Assembly (NCBI GenBank): GCA_947034895.1
Contig: OX344764.1
Span: 45,489,348-45,553,347, forward strand
Origin: Rhytidiadelphus loreus
Lineage: Eukaryota > Streptophyta > Bryopsida > Hypnales > Hylocomiaceae
Length of the DNA: 64,000 nt
Direction of reading: 5' to 3'
Shown here: one piece after another, positions 10,057-21,663 of the stretch
Layout of the letters: every line of letters begins with the position of its first letter
Position numbering within the stretch: position 1 is the stretch's first letter
Translations under genes and position numbers: made by a program
The notes under the pieces: generated by a model
Seen by the model: the letters and a program-made list of their open reading frames with translations, nothing else
What the model was told of the DNA's origin: nothing
Databases searched by the model: none

Positions 10057-11463
10057 GGGCTTGTTACAGTGGGCATTACATCAGCCATACCAAGTATACT
10101 GCAGTCAGCTTTTGTGGGTACGGAACTGATTGTATTGGATGGTTCAATAGATCGAACACGTTTTCTGTACAACACATTGCAGGAACAATTTCATGCAGGA
10201 ATCCAAATGCGACAAGCTGCAATGCTAGTGAATGAAAATGCAGAGATAGGAGACCCTCAAATTAGTAGTGCACCATCTGTGCAACGTTCTACAACGCATG
10301 TACAACAATCTATGGCAGAAGAGGAGGAGGAAGAGAGTCTTGGAGATGAGGAAGAGGATGTCGAAGACGGGGAAGATTTGCATTCAGAAGATACGCCGAT
10401 ACGAGAAGGATATGAAGTAAGGCAACCTCGAAGCCCAAATGATCCAGAGTATGTCGAAGGGGAGGAGGAAGAAGACGAGGATGAGGTAGAGTATGACAGT
10501 GAAGAGGATACAGAAGAGACATCTACCTCAGATGACGAATCATCAGATGAGTTTTCTGATTCATCAGAGGAAGGAGAAGAGGAAGTACATAAAGTTGTCC
10601 TTGAAGAGAAGAGAATGAAAAGTATTGAGAAGACAACAGAGGTTCCTAATGCATCAGAGGAGTTAGAGACTACGAGGACACTACAACATGATGCTGCTCA
10701 AAACATTGTCTCTTCAACGCCAGAAGTTCAAAAAGAGGATGGGTCCTCAAATCATGCAGTTCTTGAGGGAGAGATTGTTACACAAGAAGAAGTTCTGAAA
10801 GACGTGGACGTAGAAGAAGTACAAGAAAGTCTTCATATTGCAGGAAACGAAGGAAGTGAAGGCACTCATGGAGGAATGCACGAGATGCGAAGTGAACTTG
10901 GAGTACCTGCAGAAGTGGTAACATCTATTGAAGAAGAAGCAATAGAAAAAGAGAGGACCATATCAGAGGCAAGGACTCCAATTCATGCAATGGAAGAGGT
11001 GGATATAGAGATGGAGGATGCGGTGAAAAAATCATGTGAAGAGGTTTTGGCTTCAGCATCTGCTACTACAACTTCGCAAGGTACAACAGTGATTGGTTTG
11101 ACAAATGAAACGCATTTGAGTATTATATCTTTTGCGTGGGCCTCTCAAGAGCAAGCGATGACGGAAGGAGCGGATGGACTTTATTACGATCAAGAGGGTA
11201 TTAGATATCGTCGTAGTGGAACTGAGGGAGAATATAGATTTGAGCAAATAACATCAGTTTTGGAGGAAACAGTGCACATGGACGAAGAACCTTCTCTAAG
11301 AGCTCAAGTTGTGGTCGATACGACTTTGGATTACGATGAAGTACAAATTCCAGATGAGGTTCATGCAGTACTCACTGCACGATCTATAAATAGTACAAGT
11401 GGTGAAACACTTGGAAGTCAATCTCCGAGGGTCATTGCAGAGACACCAGAGCCATTAGAGTAG
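10057..11463 (+). CDS. C-terminal segment: methylase-like end plus very acidic tail
   Basis: Same frame as the two preceding segments, open from the codon after TAG 10054 to TAG 11461. The first ~45 residues (GLVTVGITSAIPSILQSAF, then GTELIVLDGS and a helix) look like the degenerate C-terminal half of a beta-class methylase, where FxGxGT and an IGIE strand are expected; glycines are lost. Then follow about 400 residues rich in Glu, Asp, Ser and Thr, including long acidic runs at 10315-10590, without domain character. The first in-frame codon after the stop is GGG and the first ATG is in the QMRQAAM stretch, after the methylase-like end. So this piece makes structural sense only joined to the upstream segment. 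An AATAAA lies near 11567. Confidence 0.55.
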   Translation, partial: GLVTVGITSAIPSILQSAFVGTELIVLDGSIDRTRFLYNTLQEQFHAGIQMRQAAMLVNENAEIGDPQISSAPSVQRSTTHVQQSMAEEEEEESLGDEEEDVEDGEDLHSEDTPIREGYEVRQPRSPNDPEYVEGEEEEDEDEVEYDSEEDTEETSTSDDESSDEFSDSSEEGEEEVHKVVLEEKRMKSIEKTTEVPNASEELETTRTLQHDAAQNIVSSTPEVQKEDGSSNHAVLEGEIVTQEEVLKDVDVEEVQESLHIAGNEGSEGTHGGMHEMRSELGVPAEVVTSIEEEAIEKERTISEARTPIHAMEEVDIEMEDAVKKSCEEVLASASATTTSQGTTVIGLTNETHLSIISFAWASQEQAMTEGADGLYYDQEGIRYRRSGTEGEYRFEQITSVLEETVHMDEEPSLRAQVVVDTTLDYDEVQIPDEVHAVLTARSINSTSGETLGSQSPRVIAETPEPLE

Positions 11464-13780
11464 TATATTGACAAAGTTCATATGGAGAATGTTGTTTAGT
11501 TTGACAAGAACAAAGTTGGACATCTTGTATGAGGATTCCTTTGTTCTACTGTAATACTTCAATGATAATAAATGGATGGTGTGCTTTTTCTTTCCAAGTA
11601 AGGACTAATGTTTTAGAATATAATGAAAATGATTGTTTAAAAATGAAGTGAACAAGGAACATCAAGTGTGTTGTATGTATCAACAATTGAGCTTTTGAAT
11701 GATTCCATATTGGAAAATTACAAATTTGTACAATTAGTTCGGGCGTTTTTAAATAACTATTGCATACAAGTGTACTATAGGTAGTAGAAATGGAAGGTTA
11801 ATATCGTACAATGAACAAGGAAAAAAATTGAAAATTACTTGTGAAAATGGTGTACCATTTTGTTAAAAGTGAAGAAAATGCACCTATTTTGCGGTACAAT
11901 TAGTGCACTTGGCCAAGTGCAAAAATTACGAATTCTGTGTTTGTAGTCAAATAAGACACTTTTAATTTTCATACTCTACTTCATTCAATTTGTTTATGCA
12001 ATTTAAAAACTCTTGAAGAGAATTTTTGTGAAGATCATAGATTGCAATGTGCTTGATGTAAAATGTTTAAAATAAACTCAAGTTCTATAAACTACACTTG
12101 AAATACATTTAATTTAGATTCAAATTTAGTTTTCAATTTTAGAAGAAAAAAAAATAATTTAGGTTTATAAATTTCTTCCTAAAGAAACTTCAATTGTCAT
12201 TTTGCTTTTCATAGTAAATAATAATCCAAAGTTGATATATCTTACAAATCCAAGCACCAATCATTTTTACAATTAATTTCATTAATTCTAGACATATTCT
12301 TTTTCATTTTCATTGGATAATGCTAAAAATTTATAACTAAGCAATATAAAATATTGATACAATACCTTTTAGTGAAAAACCTTGTTTTGTTCCTTATCCA
12401 TATTTTGTTTGCAACGGAGTGCATTTGAACCATCTCCATTAGGTTCCTTTCTATTACTAAATCCAAGTGTATTGTCTAATCAAATTTTAGTTTGGGGTAA
12501 AGTCAAGGCACTTTGCAAGGACAATTGAGAAGGTCAGTTATAGGTATCAACTTTGATCTATGAATATTTTTTTAATAAAATTTATAAAGAAACTTTTGAT
12601 TTTTAGGGAGTGAAAGACAATCATCCTTAACTCTAGCCTTAACTTTCTATGTTGCCAAAAAGTTTCATGCCTTCTACATTATTTGTCACGGCTAAAATTC
12701 CTTAAAGGTTTGAAATTAGGTCATATGACCCTAAACAAACATCTTAGGATTGTTACTCACTACATCCTAAGTCTTATTTATTAAAGTCCTACTTCAAAGG
12801 CCAAATGTCAACTTCTATAGAAGGTGAATAAAAACTATTGTATGTGAATCTTGGAACTTTATACAATGAAGGCCAAAGTCCCAATTTATGTGCAACAAAC
12901 TAATTTCTAGAGAAAATCAAACCATGATCTAATTTTTGATTTAGTGTTATTCTTCTCTTATTATATACAAAACAATAGATGGAACTTAGAACCCAATTTA
13001 ATTTTCCATTATTGCTAAACCTAACTCAAGCTCCAAGGCCATTTCCTTGGTTCCAAAACCTTCAAAAAGTACTACCAAGTAGGCAATTTGTTTTTTGTGC
13101 ATTGGACCTTCAACATTGGGGCTTAGTGTAAGACTCAAGTTACAATTTTCAACTCTCCACCAATAAAATGAAAGAATTTGTTAGGACTTGGGACTTTGTG
13201 AGAAGAGACCCTCAATGTTAGATACATGCACCTAAAATCGCCACTTTTTTTTTTTGCCTCACAAGTCTTTGTGGGCAAAATAATGAATTTTTTTGGTACA
13301 AATGTTAGCCTCTTCAAAAGAAAACCAACCTTAGTTGTTTCATAATTTCCTAACACTCTCTCAATATTATTCTATCAATTTTCAAAGCATAAACCATACA
13401 GGGCCCTATTCATGCCACTAGACCCCCTTTAAATGGCCACCCTTCACACATGAAATGCTTCAACTCTCATGAATTGCTCTTACACACCTATAACAATGTT
13501 GGAAGATCTAATGAACCCTTTTCCATGGAAAAAAAAGAAGAGAAAAAGCTAGCGCAATGTGGTGCAAATACCCAACTTTCAACACAACCTAATTTTTTAT
13601 TGTGTTGAGAAGCACAGATTGCTACAGTACAGCACATCATCATGAGTATTAAAAAGGGACCGAAGGTTCTGAACCTCCACGTCGCACATGGCATGGAAGC
13701 AACAACCCAAGTCTCTCACCAATCAGCGCATGTGCATTCCCTTGTTCGCATCTTCGCCACTGTCCAGTCAAGCTCACTGC
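11464..13780. other. AT-rich intergenic, no gene seen
   Basis: 2.3 kb of AT-rich DNA apart from the 3' flank of the preceding block. No exon, RNA gene or repeat is recognised. Confidence 0.5.
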
Positions 13781-13858
13781 CACCCTCCTCTCAACCCAAA
13801 AATCAAAAGCCCTTTTAGGGTTTTCGCCCCCTTCTTATTAGCTTAGTTAGTTCCTTCG

Positions 13859-13930
13859 ATGGCCATGTTTCCAGTTGCATTGCAATCCGAAGTTGCTCCA
13901 GCACTTTTAGTCATCTGGAGACGTGTTTGA
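13859..13930 (+). other. possible 23-codon upstream ORF in an F-box gene leader
   Basis: A short ATG..TGA frame with two early ATGs in a favourable context (GATGGCCATG) lies just after a pyrimidine-rich stretch and an inverted telo-box (TTTTAGGGTTTT, 13815-13825), where transcription of the downstream F-box gene could begin. If the leader is continuous or spliced downstream of here, this would be an upstream ORF. Speculative. Confidence 0.3.
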
Positions 13931-14540
13931 AGCTGGTGCTCTGTTTGGTTTGGGGTCCAGAGTGCAGGGAGATCTTTTTCCCTATCCATTGATCACTTGG
14001 TTGGACGGAATGGAGCCGAATGCTCGCGAGTTTTGAGGTTTCGGGTGTTTGGAATTAATGCTGGAAGAATGTCAGATTGTGGAGTGGAGTCTGGTTGGGA
14101 AGTGGCGAGTGGGGAGGGGATTGAATTGTTTCTCGTGGTGGTATCGCAGCAGACGGCTAAGAAATGTATGTGACTGCTTGAATGTATGAGTTTTCTTTTT
14201 TCTGTCTCTCTCTCTTGTCTTCTTTTAGGGTTTAGCGGTGGCGTGTTTTGGACTTGAGGAGGGGAGGTTGGAAGAGGTTAGTTTCCTTGTTTGTGCAAAT
14301 TGCGGACTGTGGAAATGGGTGTGGGGTTGGAGGGCTTTGGATTGATTTGTGTTGATTGGTTTCTGTGAGAACTGGGTGGATTGTGGGCAAGTGACAAGGA
14401 AATTGTATGTTAGGAACTCAGTTTTGACTGGGATCTATTGATTTCTCATTGCTGCACGTTAATTCCCTATCCGCTAAGTTTCTGGACCCCATGCTTGAGC
14501 AACATGTTTGTCCCTAAGTGTCTTAGCTAGAAGTTTAGTT

Positions 14541-15138
14541 TGGAAGCTGATAGTTGATTGTCGTGACTTTGATAACACATTTCTGACATTCAGAAATGCA
14601 GGGTTTGGTTTGAATTCTTCTTCCTCAAGCGTTCTACACGATATGTTGAATTCTCAGAGATATGGAAGTAGCCATTTTTGACCACTTGGGCTCTCTGAGG
14701 TTAAACCCTTGGATGGATCACTGAAGGGTGCTATTTGATGATAGAGTTAACCTTGAAGTGCTCTTGCGAATCACTGATTATAGTAACTTTCAAAATATAT
14801 TTGTAGGGTATGAACTTTTCTTTCTGTTGGGACATTCTGTTATCTTCCTTGAAATTTCCTAAATGATTCGTTTCAGCCCTATCTTGAACCAGCCACTTTT
14901 GACTATATGGGCTTTTATGGGTTAACTCCTTCATGTTTGAACTAATAATGAAAGTTCAATTGGAAGCTCATGGCCAATTATAGTAATTTCGAAAATATAT
15001 TTATACCCTTCAAAATGGCAGGGCGTTGTTTAATCTTTCTATTGAAATATTCTGCTACCATCCTTGAAGCTTCCTATATGTGTCATTTCAATATGGAAGC
15101 AGCTACGTTTGACCATTGAGGCATTTAGGGGTTAAAGT
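14541..15138 (+). repeat. three diverged ~215-bp tandem units in the F-box leader
   Basis: Units at about 14541-14711, 14752-14927 and 14961-15138 share the same order of words: GGAAGCTNATGGCCAATTAT-like opening, TAGTAACTTTCAAAATAT, CTTCCTTGAAATTTCCT, and a closing block TTTGACCAxxxGGGCxTTTxxGGGTTAA. Units 2 and 3 are most alike. All lie between the presumed transcription start and the ATG at 15333. Confidence 0.7.
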
Positions 15139-15332
15139 GGCTGAAGGACTGATGTTGGTCTGTTGTGTGTATTAAGGAGTCCAACAGACATTAAGTGGAG
15201 GCGTTGTTCAGGCTTCATCAGCTTCCATTTCAGAGATTATCTCTGTTGCTTTGTGATACCCAATTCCATGAGAGGGGTTTGGACAGCTCTGCATGCAAAC
15301 CATTGAGGTGGTAGTACCTAATTTAGTTCAAA

Positions 15333-16502
15333 ATGAAATCTGGGCTGCGGAGAAGGGTTACCAGGAGGCAACCCGAATTTTCAACCAAGAAACCGTGCTT
15401 GGAAAGCTCCGATGGGCGGTGGAGAGTCCTCTCAGATGACTTGCTGGAGATCGTGTTCATGTTTCTTCCTTTGCACGACCTTCTAATGATGAGATCCGTT
15501 TGCAAGCGTTGGCAGCGCATCACTTCCACTCCTTCATTTGTTAATCTCTACTCACGGCAAGCGCCCAGAAACCACTGGTTTCTGATGTTCCCTGAAGGGG
15601 AGTCGCAGAGGTATGCGGCTTTCAATCCCCAGTTGGATGAGTGGCATGAGCTGAACTGCAATTTCCTCCCTGTGAACGTGGTTTGTGTCGCAGCTGCTGG
15701 GGGACTGCTTTGTTATGCTCATACCTTACAGAACCAGCACAGCTCGACACAAGATTGGAAGTGTCTCTTTGTGTGCAACCCGATTACGAGGACGTACAGA
15801 AAGCTTCCTTATTCAACCAAGCAGAGGCTGAAAAAGCGGTCCGCGCAGATGATTGTGGAACCAGAGACAGGGGCTTACAAGGTGATCGTCGCCATTGGCA
15901 TCAACAGCATGTTGCTGGGGTATGATAGCCTGGAAGTTTATGACTCACGGACAAAGTGCTGGTCAGTCAAGAATTTGATCCCGGAAGGCTACTGTGAGCC
16001 CTGGGTTACATACAACTCCACCTTCTTCGATGGCTCAGTGTATTTCAGCTTCACCAAGGATGGCTATCTGAGTTCGTATACGGTGGAATGCCTGGAGTGG
16101 AGTATGACCTCTCAAAACATCTTCCCAACGCATACGAAACCGCGGCCTACGCAATTGTTTGTTTCGCAGGGGCGGCTTTGCTGCTTGGTTGGCAGAGAAG
16201 AAAGGTGTGGCAATGCCCGGGTGCTCAGCTTGATTATTTTAGAGTTTGATCAGAGCAAGTGGTCCCCTGTTTCCAGAGTTCCACCTCTGTTTGGAGAGTA
16301 CCCGGGAGCAGTGCGAGCTATGGGCCATATTGACTCCAGCTTGATTTGCGTTACATCCACAAGGTGCCCTCGTGTGCTGTTGTATAACAGGTGCGAAAAC
16401 TCTTGGACTAGGATTAGCAACTTCCCTGATTATGGCCATCTTCCCAAGCGCGGCCCCAGTTCAGCTTTTCCTTTCGAGCCTCGGCTGGACATACTCGTGT
16501 AA
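15333..16502 (+). CDS. F-box protein with kelch-type C-terminal domain
   Basis: A single-exon gene of 389 residues with a true ATG. Residues about 31-75 form an F-box (WRVLSDDLLEIVFMFLPL, then MRSVCKRWQRI), which in this family binds SKP1 and makes the protein the substrate receptor of an SCF ubiquitin ligase. The rest, with blocks such as FNPQLDEWHEL, VCNPITRTYRKLP, LEVYDSRTKCWS and VLLYNRCENSWTRI, is the repetitive propeller of plant F-box/kelch proteins. No stop or frameshift breaks it and codons are GC-richer than the flanks, so it is likely functional. The leader carries a ~215-bp tandem repeat and may contain an intron. Its substrate cannot be told from the sequence. Confidence 0.93.
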   Translation: MKSGLRRRVTRRQPEFSTKKPCLESSDGRWRVLSDDLLEIVFMFLPLHDLLMMRSVCKRWQRITSTPSFVNLYSRQAPRNHWFLMFPEGESQRYAAFNPQLDEWHELNCNFLPVNVVCVAAAGGLLCYAHTLQNQHSSTQDWKCLFVCNPITRTYRKLPYSTKQRLKKRSAQMIVEPETGAYKVIVAIGINSMLLGYDSLEVYDSRTKCWSVKNLIPEGYCEPWVTYNSTFFDGSVYFSFTKDGYLSSYTVECLEWSMTSQNIFPTHTKPRPTQLFVSQGRLCCLVGREERCGNARVLSLIILEFDQSKWSPVSRVPPLFGEYPGAVRAMGHIDSSLICVTSTRCPRVLLYNRCENSWTRISNFPDYGHLPKRGPSSAFPFEPRLDILV

Positions 16503-18379
16503 TTATATCCAATTTGCTGCTAATTTCGAAGTACAACTACAATTCTTCTTATATTGTAGAAGCCCTGTTTTTGGAATGTAGAGATCTACTCATTGTCTCA
16601 AGGCTGTGCGGAAGCCCCTTCCATTCTTTCAAGTGCTCCAATTGAGCTTAACAGTGCCGATGAATTGCTCTATTTCGGAACTCGTCCTGTCTACGCGGCT
16701 CAGGTTTTTGTACTTTGAGCCTTGCAGTTGTAACTGAGTTGCCAATGTTCCACTTGTGAAGATCTAATGCATCTGTGGGAATCGTGTGTGTGTAATCGGT
16801 GACGGTGACTCTTCTCTTCTCATCTATGGAAGATGAATCTAAAATTAATAAAATTCCTCAGTACTTACAAAAAATAAACTGTACATACATACTATCAATA
16901 TAAATTAAGATAGTTTACAAAAATCCAATCAAATAATATTAGGAAGAGAAATAACTCCAACCACTCTAAGTAGTTGGTGTACATGAAGAGTATTTGCTTG
17001 TGTCCCTTGTTAAACCTTGAAAAGCTAGTTTGAATGACCACCTAGAGTATTGGTATGTACTTTTGTAAGATGGGAGATTCTATTTTAACTAATTTTAATT
17101 TGAAAAGGAAGGGGGAGTGGAGGGAGGATGATGATATTAGTAACTTTACACCTTTACATCTTTTGTATAATTTTTTTCTTGTAATATCAACTAGAAAGCT
17201 ATGTTCTTGTCTTAAGCTATTTGTAGTGACCAATTGAGAATTTTGAAATTTTATAGAGTTGAAATTTCAACATTTTTAATTCTTGAAAGCTATGAACATT
17301 TTAAATTGTCTTTTGAAACTTATAGTTTCATTGTTAAGTTTAATATTTATAATTGATGAATATTTCATCTAAATATTTTTGAAATTTTAAATTATTAATC
17401 AAAAGTCCCAATCTATCATATTTTCATCAAATATAAGGTTTTCTTTACCAAGAGTTTGCCATTTGAGTGGCTTAAAAACTTTAGTCTTTTAATTTAAAAA
17501 AATTTATAGTTCAATTTTCAAATTTTCAGATATAATTAATATATTTTAATTTAAAAAATATTTTTTTAATTTTAATTTGTAAATTTGTAAGAATTTAAAA
17601 TATTAATATTTAATATTTGAATTTTCAAATTTTCAATATGAAATATATAAATTAAAATTTTCCTCAAATCTTTTTATGAAATGATAGCAATTTAAAATTT
17701 TGATGGATGGTTAATTTAAACATTCAAGAATAGATATAAACTTTGTAATTTTATAAAATTATTAATACATTTTAAATCTTAAGAAATTATTTATTTATGG
17801 AAAAATTCAAATTTGTAAGTTTATAAATTTTAGTTTTTAAAAAGAAATTCTAATATTTATAATTTATAACCTCATAATAAAGAAAAAAAATATGAGTATC
17901 TATTTTAATGAATGGGACTTCAAAGAAGTAGAGACTAAATGTACTGTAGATGAAAAGATACATGAAATAAATGATGGAAAAGGACAAACAACAAGATGTG
18001 TAAAAATTATTGTTTAATATTTTGAAAAATATGCAAATAATAGACTTTTATTCATGTGACATCAAAATTCTATGGCTTTCAATCAAATGTCTTCAAAATA
18101 CCATAGGTTTAGTCAATTGAACTCAAAATTCCATGACTTTTGTCATATTTCTTCTACATCTATATTCATCACTATTGAAATATACATGCACCTTCAATCC
18201 TTCATTTATTACACTATGTCCCTCTTATTATAGAAAATAAAAAATTCACCTTAATTAGTTTTGACCTAAAGGTCATCATCAAACTAATTACATATTCTTT
18301 ATAATTTGTTCTATTTTTTTTTTTATCAAAAGAGAGTTGAAAACATGACAACTTTTCTTTCACCAATGCCAAAATTGAT
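16503..18379. other. AT-rich intergenic, no gene seen
   Basis: 3' flank of the F-box gene followed by very AT-rich DNA (below 25% GC around 17250-17900). No structure recognised beyond simple A/T runs. Confidence 0.5.
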
Positions 18380-18530
18380 TTATAAATAGAGATTTTTTAG
18401 GTAGTGATACACCTATTGGAGGGACCACTCATATTTCCAAATTTTGAAGGAAATAGCACTACTTCTAAAATCAACAAACATCAGTTGTCCCTCTGATAGG
18501 TGTGTTGCTAAAAAAAATCTCTATTTATAA
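18380..18530. mobile_element. 151-bp MITE with ~45-bp inverted repeats
   Basis: TTATAAATAGAGATTTTTTA at the left is answered by its near-exact complement at the right end, and homology extends inward through TACACCTATTGGAGGGAC. The arms are separated by about 60 bp. No coding capacity. The superfamily is not determined. Confidence 0.75.
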
Positions 18531-19146
18531 GTCTTTGTCACTAAGGGCATCTTTTGATATTGGAAAAAGGCTAGCCCCTACACTACTACTTCCCAAGGCA
18601 TTTTTTCCATACATTTAGCCTATAACAATTGATTTGCCAATTGTTGTGCTCTAATACAACTCTCCCTTTTCAACCTCTGAATGTATTTCAAGCAGTATTA
18701 AAATGATAATGTTGGTTGATTTTGTTGCCTTTATACTTGGTTAAAGATAATCCTGCTTTCGTGGAGAACTGCAAAACATTGATACTCACATCATCAAGGA
18801 TTCTTGTTCTTCAAGACTACTATTGTGGGCTCTCTACATCTCCTCAACGTGTTGGCTTGTGGGAAAGAAATGACAACCTTGGAATTGTAGAGAGTTGATT
18901 AACAAACCCATAATTGAATTCCCCACCTCGATAATACATACAGATACTCCGGTTGCATTGAGGATGGCCTGATATGAAGTTGGAGGAAACTTTGTCAGAA
19001 AAAGACAGAAGAAACAAAGGAAAATAAAAGGAAAAGATGGGGAAAAAAGGAAGAAAAGGAAGGAACCTAAAAGATAAAGAAAAAACACCCTTCCAGCGTT
19101 CCATATAACGAAACAACTTCGTCGAAGCCTCGGGATCGGGGACATT

Positions 19147-19170
19147 AAAACCCTAAACCCTAACCCTAAT
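19147..19170 (+). promoter_or_regulatory. telo-box array at the RPS21 start
   Basis: AAAACCCTAAACCCTAACCC and the following TAAT form consecutive AAACCCTA-type telo-boxes, known in plants from promoters and leaders of ribosomal-protein and other growth genes. They lie about 95 bp before the RPS21 ATG and are followed by a pyrimidine-rich tract typical of translation-apparatus leaders. Confidence 0.8.
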
Positions 19171-19263
19171 CTGTTCCTTTTGCGTCTTCTTCTTGCTGCT
19201 TCTCACAGCGCTCTCTCCTCTCCGCTGTCGCCATCGTCCCTTGCTGCTTATTCTAACGTCATC

Positions 19264-20954
19264 ATGCAGAACGAGGAAGGAGATAACGTCGACCTGTACA
19301 TTCCCAGGAAGTGGTAAGCTTGTTTTCACCATATCTTTTATTTTTGCAATGCTCCGTCCGATGATCGCTACTGCTTTCGTGTGGAAGGAGTATTGTGAAG
19401 CAGCCATCAGGGTAGCTAGTCTTAGTCGGTTGCACTTTGTCTTTGTCAGGGTTTGTTATGAAAGAACGTATCTGAGAGTCGTTCGTTTTTGTCTTTGCCC
19501 TTAAGGTGGATGGTATTTTGTCACTCTCACACCTGCGTACACTCTTCGTTTGTACGGGGATTTGGTTGTTATCGAATAGACCTAGAATTTTGGAGTACGG
19601 AATAAGTGCCTTCTATACGGGAAATAAATGGAAGAGTCAGTGAGTTTCAACTTTGATTTGTGTATTGTTTTGGTTCTTCTTGTTCCTGGAGTAATCGTTT
19701 ATGAGAATCTGTTACCACGGTTGATTAGTGTAGTTTTTCTGTAATCAGACGAAGAGAAGATTGTGAATTTGCTGAAGAATCCCTCATCTGCGTCAATATT
19801 GATTGAACATTCTGTTTGTCTGTGCAGTTCTTCGACCAACCGGTTGATCACTTCCAAGGATGTTGCCTCAGTTCAGTTGAACGTGGGTCATGTCGATGAA
19901 AATGGCGTCTATACCGGGCAGTTTACCACATTTGCCTTGTGCGGATTTGTCCGTGCACAGGTATGCAATCCGACATATACTCCTCTGCTTTGTCTGGAGA
20001 TTATATACTCCCTTATTCTCTAAGGACCGAAAAGCCGTTTTGGGCTTCATGTTTTTTTGGCAGTTTTGCGGAGTTCGTATGAAGATTTTAGTTTGTTTAA
20101 AAGAATAAGATTGCGGTTCAATACATGCAGGGTCGTTGACTGAGCGTGTAGTGATATAGAGCGTGTCCCCGTTCAAATTATACTTTCACACTGAGAGTAA
20201 TGAGAATGGTCACTTTAAACCCTTGAATCGTCGGTCCTTAAAAAGGCTTAATTCCCCTTTCCCAATTTGTCTATTTCTTGAGTTGCTGTTATGGCCACGA
20301 TATCTGTGCTCGTAAAGATCACGGTAGGTTATGGTTCATGTCTTGGTCTTGCAAACGTGAGGGTGGAGAATTTCTGCTCAATGTCTACAGAAGTTCTTTT
20401 GGATTTTGGAAAGCACCCACAGCGGCAACGATCTAATTCCTTGTGTCAATGTTTTTAGTCATTCAAAATTTTGGCATCAAGAAATGTAGTCTTTGGTCCA
20501 AAAAAGAAAATGTCTGAAAGCATATTTTGCCATGTGGCTTTACTTTGCCAAAAGGAAACCATTGCACCAAAAAGTGCAATTATTGTGGGCCAATTAATTC
20601 TATTTAGTCTTTTTACTTTCAGCTATAGGTTTGATTTGAAGTATCATTTCTAATTTACTGATAAAAAAATAGGTTCTTGTAAAGCCATTTATAATTTAGT
20701 CCTTGATCCTTAAGAACATTTGTTTCATGTTATACCGAGATGTAAATCATGACGATAATTCAAGTGTATTCCACAGTAGTTGCATTTTTTGCTGTGGTGC
20801 ACATAGCATTTGCCAGCTACTGTGTAGCTCAAGGACAGGGTTGTACTAGGATGAAGTCTTACAAACTGCAAACTGGTCGTGTATGATGCAGGGTGATGCT
20901 GACAGCGCTCTCGACAGGTTGTGGGCCAAGAAAAAGGCAGAGCTTGGACAATAA
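19264..20954 (+). CDS. RPS21: 40S ribosomal protein S21 (eS21)
   Basis: Three exons: 19264-19313, 19828-19960 and 20892-20954, all with GT..AG introns and phases that join cleanly (TG|T rebuilds a Cys codon at the first junction). The product has 81 residues, against about 82 in plants. It shows the family start [16 protein letters not shown], the CSSTNRLI block, a conserved [16 protein letters not shown] region and the short C-terminal helix [15 protein letters not shown]. It is a structural component of the small ribosomal subunit near the platform. The telo-box array at 19147 and the pyrimidine-rich leader suit coordinated ribosomal-protein expression. Each exon is too short to stand out alone; together they are unambiguous. 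Confidence 0.96.
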
Positions 20955-21663
20955 TTGAAATTTTGTAGCTGAGTAGGGTGGGGCACGAGTTAGTGTCGTC
21001 AATGTGATGTTCATGATAAATCAAATTAAGGTTATCTTTCGGAGATTGAAAGATTTGTGCAAGGAAGATTCGCCGGTTTTCTTTCCGTATCTGTGATACC
21101 TTGTGACTCTTGGTTCATTTTGTTATTATCATTGTTATGAATCATCATTCAATTCTGCAGACCAACTTTAGATCAAGTTGTTTTCAGCGTTCAAAAACTG
21201 CGAGTTCGTAGGCTACAGTGAAAGGGATCCCCGATTCACGCCAGCTCATGCTTTTCACCGAACTTGCTATTTCAAGGCTAACCACAAGTGGTTTGGCGTA
21301 AAAGTGATGTGGGATATAAGTCCCATAATGTTTTTCGTGTCCTTGGAGCCTCAGTTTATATTCCACATGAACTCTAAGAGTGGCATCACCGAGGGACCAA
21401 TTCCAGTGTTGGGGAGACTCAATCGCGGGTGTGGGCATTTTGCTGGCACCCTTAACCCTAAACCGCTTTCATGTTCCCATTACATGGCGTTGCAAGGAGA
21501 GTTTTCCCAGTGGCTTACTCCTGAAACCAAAGCACTGATGCCCGAGTCTCGCAGCCTGGTCTAACGATTCTGCCTGTGGGGTGAAGGTGCTTCGGCATGC
21601 TTCACGAGTCCCGGGCGTCGGGTCGCCTCCTTTTATTTCCCGGAGGCGTAGTGTGAACTGTGA
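20955..21663 (+). other. RPS21 3' flank with an orphan open frame
   Basis: A GC-richer stretch carries an open frame from about 21172 to TAA at 21564, about 130 residues without a near ATG. TTTAG just before 21172 could be a splice acceptor. The antisense strand is also partly open. I do not recognise the peptide, so this may be an exon of an unseen gene, RPS21 3' UTR sequence or chance. Confidence 0.25.

Noticed and set aside
15683..15925. second frame within the F-box gene
   Set aside because: Overlaps the kelch region in another frame and has no start context or family character.
19147..19170. possible interstitial telomere repeat
   Set aside because: Only about three AAACCCTA-type units at the leader of a ribosomal-protein gene; telo-box regulation explains it better.
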